DNA of 64,000 nt, taken from positions 5,110,001 through 5,174,000 of the forward strand of contig NZ_CP114902.1 of NCBI RefSeq assembly GCF_027497235.1. Reading direction: 5' to 3'. Positions 63,123-64,000 of the stretch are shown here, piece after piece (positions within the stretch are counted from its first letter, which is position 1; the number at the start of each line of letters is the position of its first letter). The translations under genes and the position numbers were made by a program. This DNA is from Micromonospora sp. WMMD1128 (GTDB taxonomy: Bacteria; Actinomycetota; Actinomycetes; Mycobacteriales; Micromonosporaceae). The notes below the pieces were generated by a model. The model saw only the letters and a list, made by a program, of their open reading frames with translations. It was not told the origin of the DNA and made no database searches.

Positions 63123-63662
63123 ATGGCTCGCTACGCCGCCCTGCTGCGGGGCGTCAACGTCGGCAGCACCCGGCTGGCGATGGCGGACCTGCGCCGCGTC
63201 GTCACCGACCTCGGGCACACCGACGTCAAGACCTACCTCCAGAGCGGCAACGTGGTCTTCACGAGCCCGCCGGCCCGCGCCGAGACCCTGGCCGAGGGCA
63301 TCGCGAAGCGGCTCGCCGACGAGTTGGGCCTGCGGGTGCCGGTCCTGGTCCGCGACGGCGGGGAGCTGGCCGCCGTGGTCGCTGCCAGCCCGTACGCCGG
63401 GCGTCAGGACGACCCGACCCGGGTGCTCGTGGCGTTCCTGTCCGCCGCGCCCGAGCCGGCGCGGGTCGGCGAGCTGGCGGTGCCGGCCGGCGAGGACCTG
63501 GAGTACGCGGTGACCGGCCGGGAGGTGCACCTGCACTACCCGGCCGGCAACTACGGGCGGACGAAGTTCACCACCGCGTACCTGGAGAAGAGGTTGGGCG
63601 TGGTGGCGACGGCGCGCAACTGGAAGTCGGTGCTTGCCCTGCGCGACCTGACCGCCGACTGA
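63123..63662 (+). CDS. DUF1697-family protein
   Basis: The 179-residue protein starts YAALLRGVNVGSTRLAMADL and contains TYLQSGNVVFTS and the conserved NYGRTKFTTAYLEKRLGV and TARNWKSVLAL, all hallmarks of the widespread DUF1697 family. Its function is unknown. ATG 63123 lies seven bases after TAGGCT (63110-63115), suggesting a leaderless start separate from the FkbM operon. Confidence 0.92.
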   Translation: MARYAALLRGVNVGSTRLAMADLRRVVTDLGHTDVKTYLQSGNVVFTSPPARAETLAEGIAKRLADELGLRVPVLVRDGGELAAVVAASPYAGRQDDPTRVLVAFLSAAPEPARVGELAVPAGEDLEYAVTGREVHLHYPAGNYGRTKFTTAYLEKRLGVVATARNWKSVLALRDLTAD

Positions 63663-63669
63663 GCGCGGC

Positions 63670-64000
63670 TCAGAACCGGTATGCGGTGTGGTATTCGGGT
63701 ACCAGCACGCGGCTGCGCGGTGAGACCCGGCGCACCTCGGCGATCAGGGCGTCGAGGCGGGCGCGGTCGGTGGCGGCGACAGTCGGCGGGTTGACCAGCT
63801 CGGTCTCGAAGTTGTCCCAGTGCACCGGCACCACGGTCTTCGGGTGGTCGAGCGCGGCCATCAGCCGGGGCACGTAGTCGGCGACGGACGTGGTGGCGGC
63901 GGAGGCGATCATCGCGACGTCCGGCGCGAGCCCGGTCAGCTTGCGTTCGTCGAGGTCGCTGGCGCCCATGAAGAACACGGCCGGCCCGCCGTCGACCCGG
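63670..64000 (-). CDS. Partial MBL-fold metallo-hydrolase (C-terminal part)
   Basis: The last 109 or so codons of a gene running off the right edge are present. VFFMGASDLDERKLTGLAPD, MIASAATTSVADYVPRLMAA and VVPVHWDNFETELV, with its His, fit the C-terminal half of the beta-lactamase-like L-ascorbate-6-phosphate lactonase/UlaG-type group. The stop at 63670 is eight bases from the convergent DUF1697 gene. The active-site HxHxDH motif would lie outside the window. Confidence 0.8.
   Translation of the reverse strand, partial: RVDGGPAVFFMGASDLDERKLTGLAPDVAMIASAATTSVADYVPRLMAALDHPKTVVPVHWDNFETELVNPPTVAATDRARLDALIAEVRRVSPRSRVLVPEYHTAYRF

Overview
The window is very GC-rich, densely packed and shows strong third-position G/C bias, with many GTG starts and many start codons lying 5-8 bases after a TAnnnT -10 box (apparent leaderless transcripts). 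Gene content and order (clpS-DUF2017-mec-cysO-cysM ... rph-rdgB, an aa3 oxidase subunit I, PPOX/F420-type enzymes, CBM2 cellulose enzymes) indicate an actinomycete. The interspersed GGGGCCCC/TTAAC element matches what I remember as a common repeat of Micromonospora and relatives, so a Micromonosporaceae chromosome is my best inference. I see no rRNA, tRNA, CRISPR array, insertion sequence or phage integrase.

Layout. 1-6.1 kb (minus strand): a secreted polymorphic toxin of 1411 residues (ALF repeats, Ala-rich coiled coils, pre-toxin helices, Hint domain, C-terminal RNase A-like toxin), followed by a probable immunity gene. Upstream are a small secreted protein and the decayed remains of a second toxin-like gene that kept the same promoter. 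6.2-14.1 kb (plus): a histidine-utilisation operon (RpiR-type regulator, hutU, M20 amidohydrolase, hutF, hutI, hutH), mostly joined by stop/start overlaps and closed by a 22-bp perfect hairpin. 14.1-19.3 kb (minus): rdgB, rph, a metallo-beta-lactamase-fold hydrolase, and the CysM/CysO/Mec cysteine-synthesis set with DUF2017 and clpS. 19.4-27.9 kb: a degenerate P-loop protein, a large LuxR-type ATPase regulator, NAD salvage (pncB, pncA), an MFS transporter and a secreted alpha/beta hydrolase behind a CebR-like box.

28-36.2 kb: ctaD, an FAD monooxygenase, a secreted GH12-CBM2 endoglucanase with a CebR-like box, an aldo/keto reductase, a LigD-like protein whose ligase active site is destroyed, threonine synthase and a cupin. 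36.4-43.9 kb: small exported proteins, an OmpR/HK pair, a PepSY protein, an expansin-CBM2 protein, a beta-family protein and a cysteine-free IscA-like protein. 44-48.7 kb: an aquaporin, a small CRND-motif protein, two paralogous single-pass proteins with the same ectodomain, and a pentapeptide-repeat protein. 48.7-53.5 kb: serine hydrolase, NAD(P)-binding protein, PPOX protein, a caspase-like candidate, a secreted M15 peptidase and a second CRND-motif protein. 53.8-59.6 kb: a NarL/HisKA_3 two-component system divergent from an ABC exporter, then a serine hydrolase with its winged-helix regulator. 59.7-64 kb: a CDP-alcohol phosphatidyltransferase, a membrane sulfatase-like enzyme and an FkbM methyltransferase in one envelope-related operon, then DUF1697 and a partial MBL-fold hydrolase.

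Themes worth following are the toxin locus with its relict copy, a CysO whose terminal diglycine is buried under a 33-residue extension next to its JAMM protease, two CebR-like operators in one window, intergenic repeat families that in two places supply codons to neighbouring genes, and two unexplained paralog sets (CRND-motif proteins and DW-WG ectodomain proteins). All starts, domain calls and sites come from reading the sequence; no database search was run.
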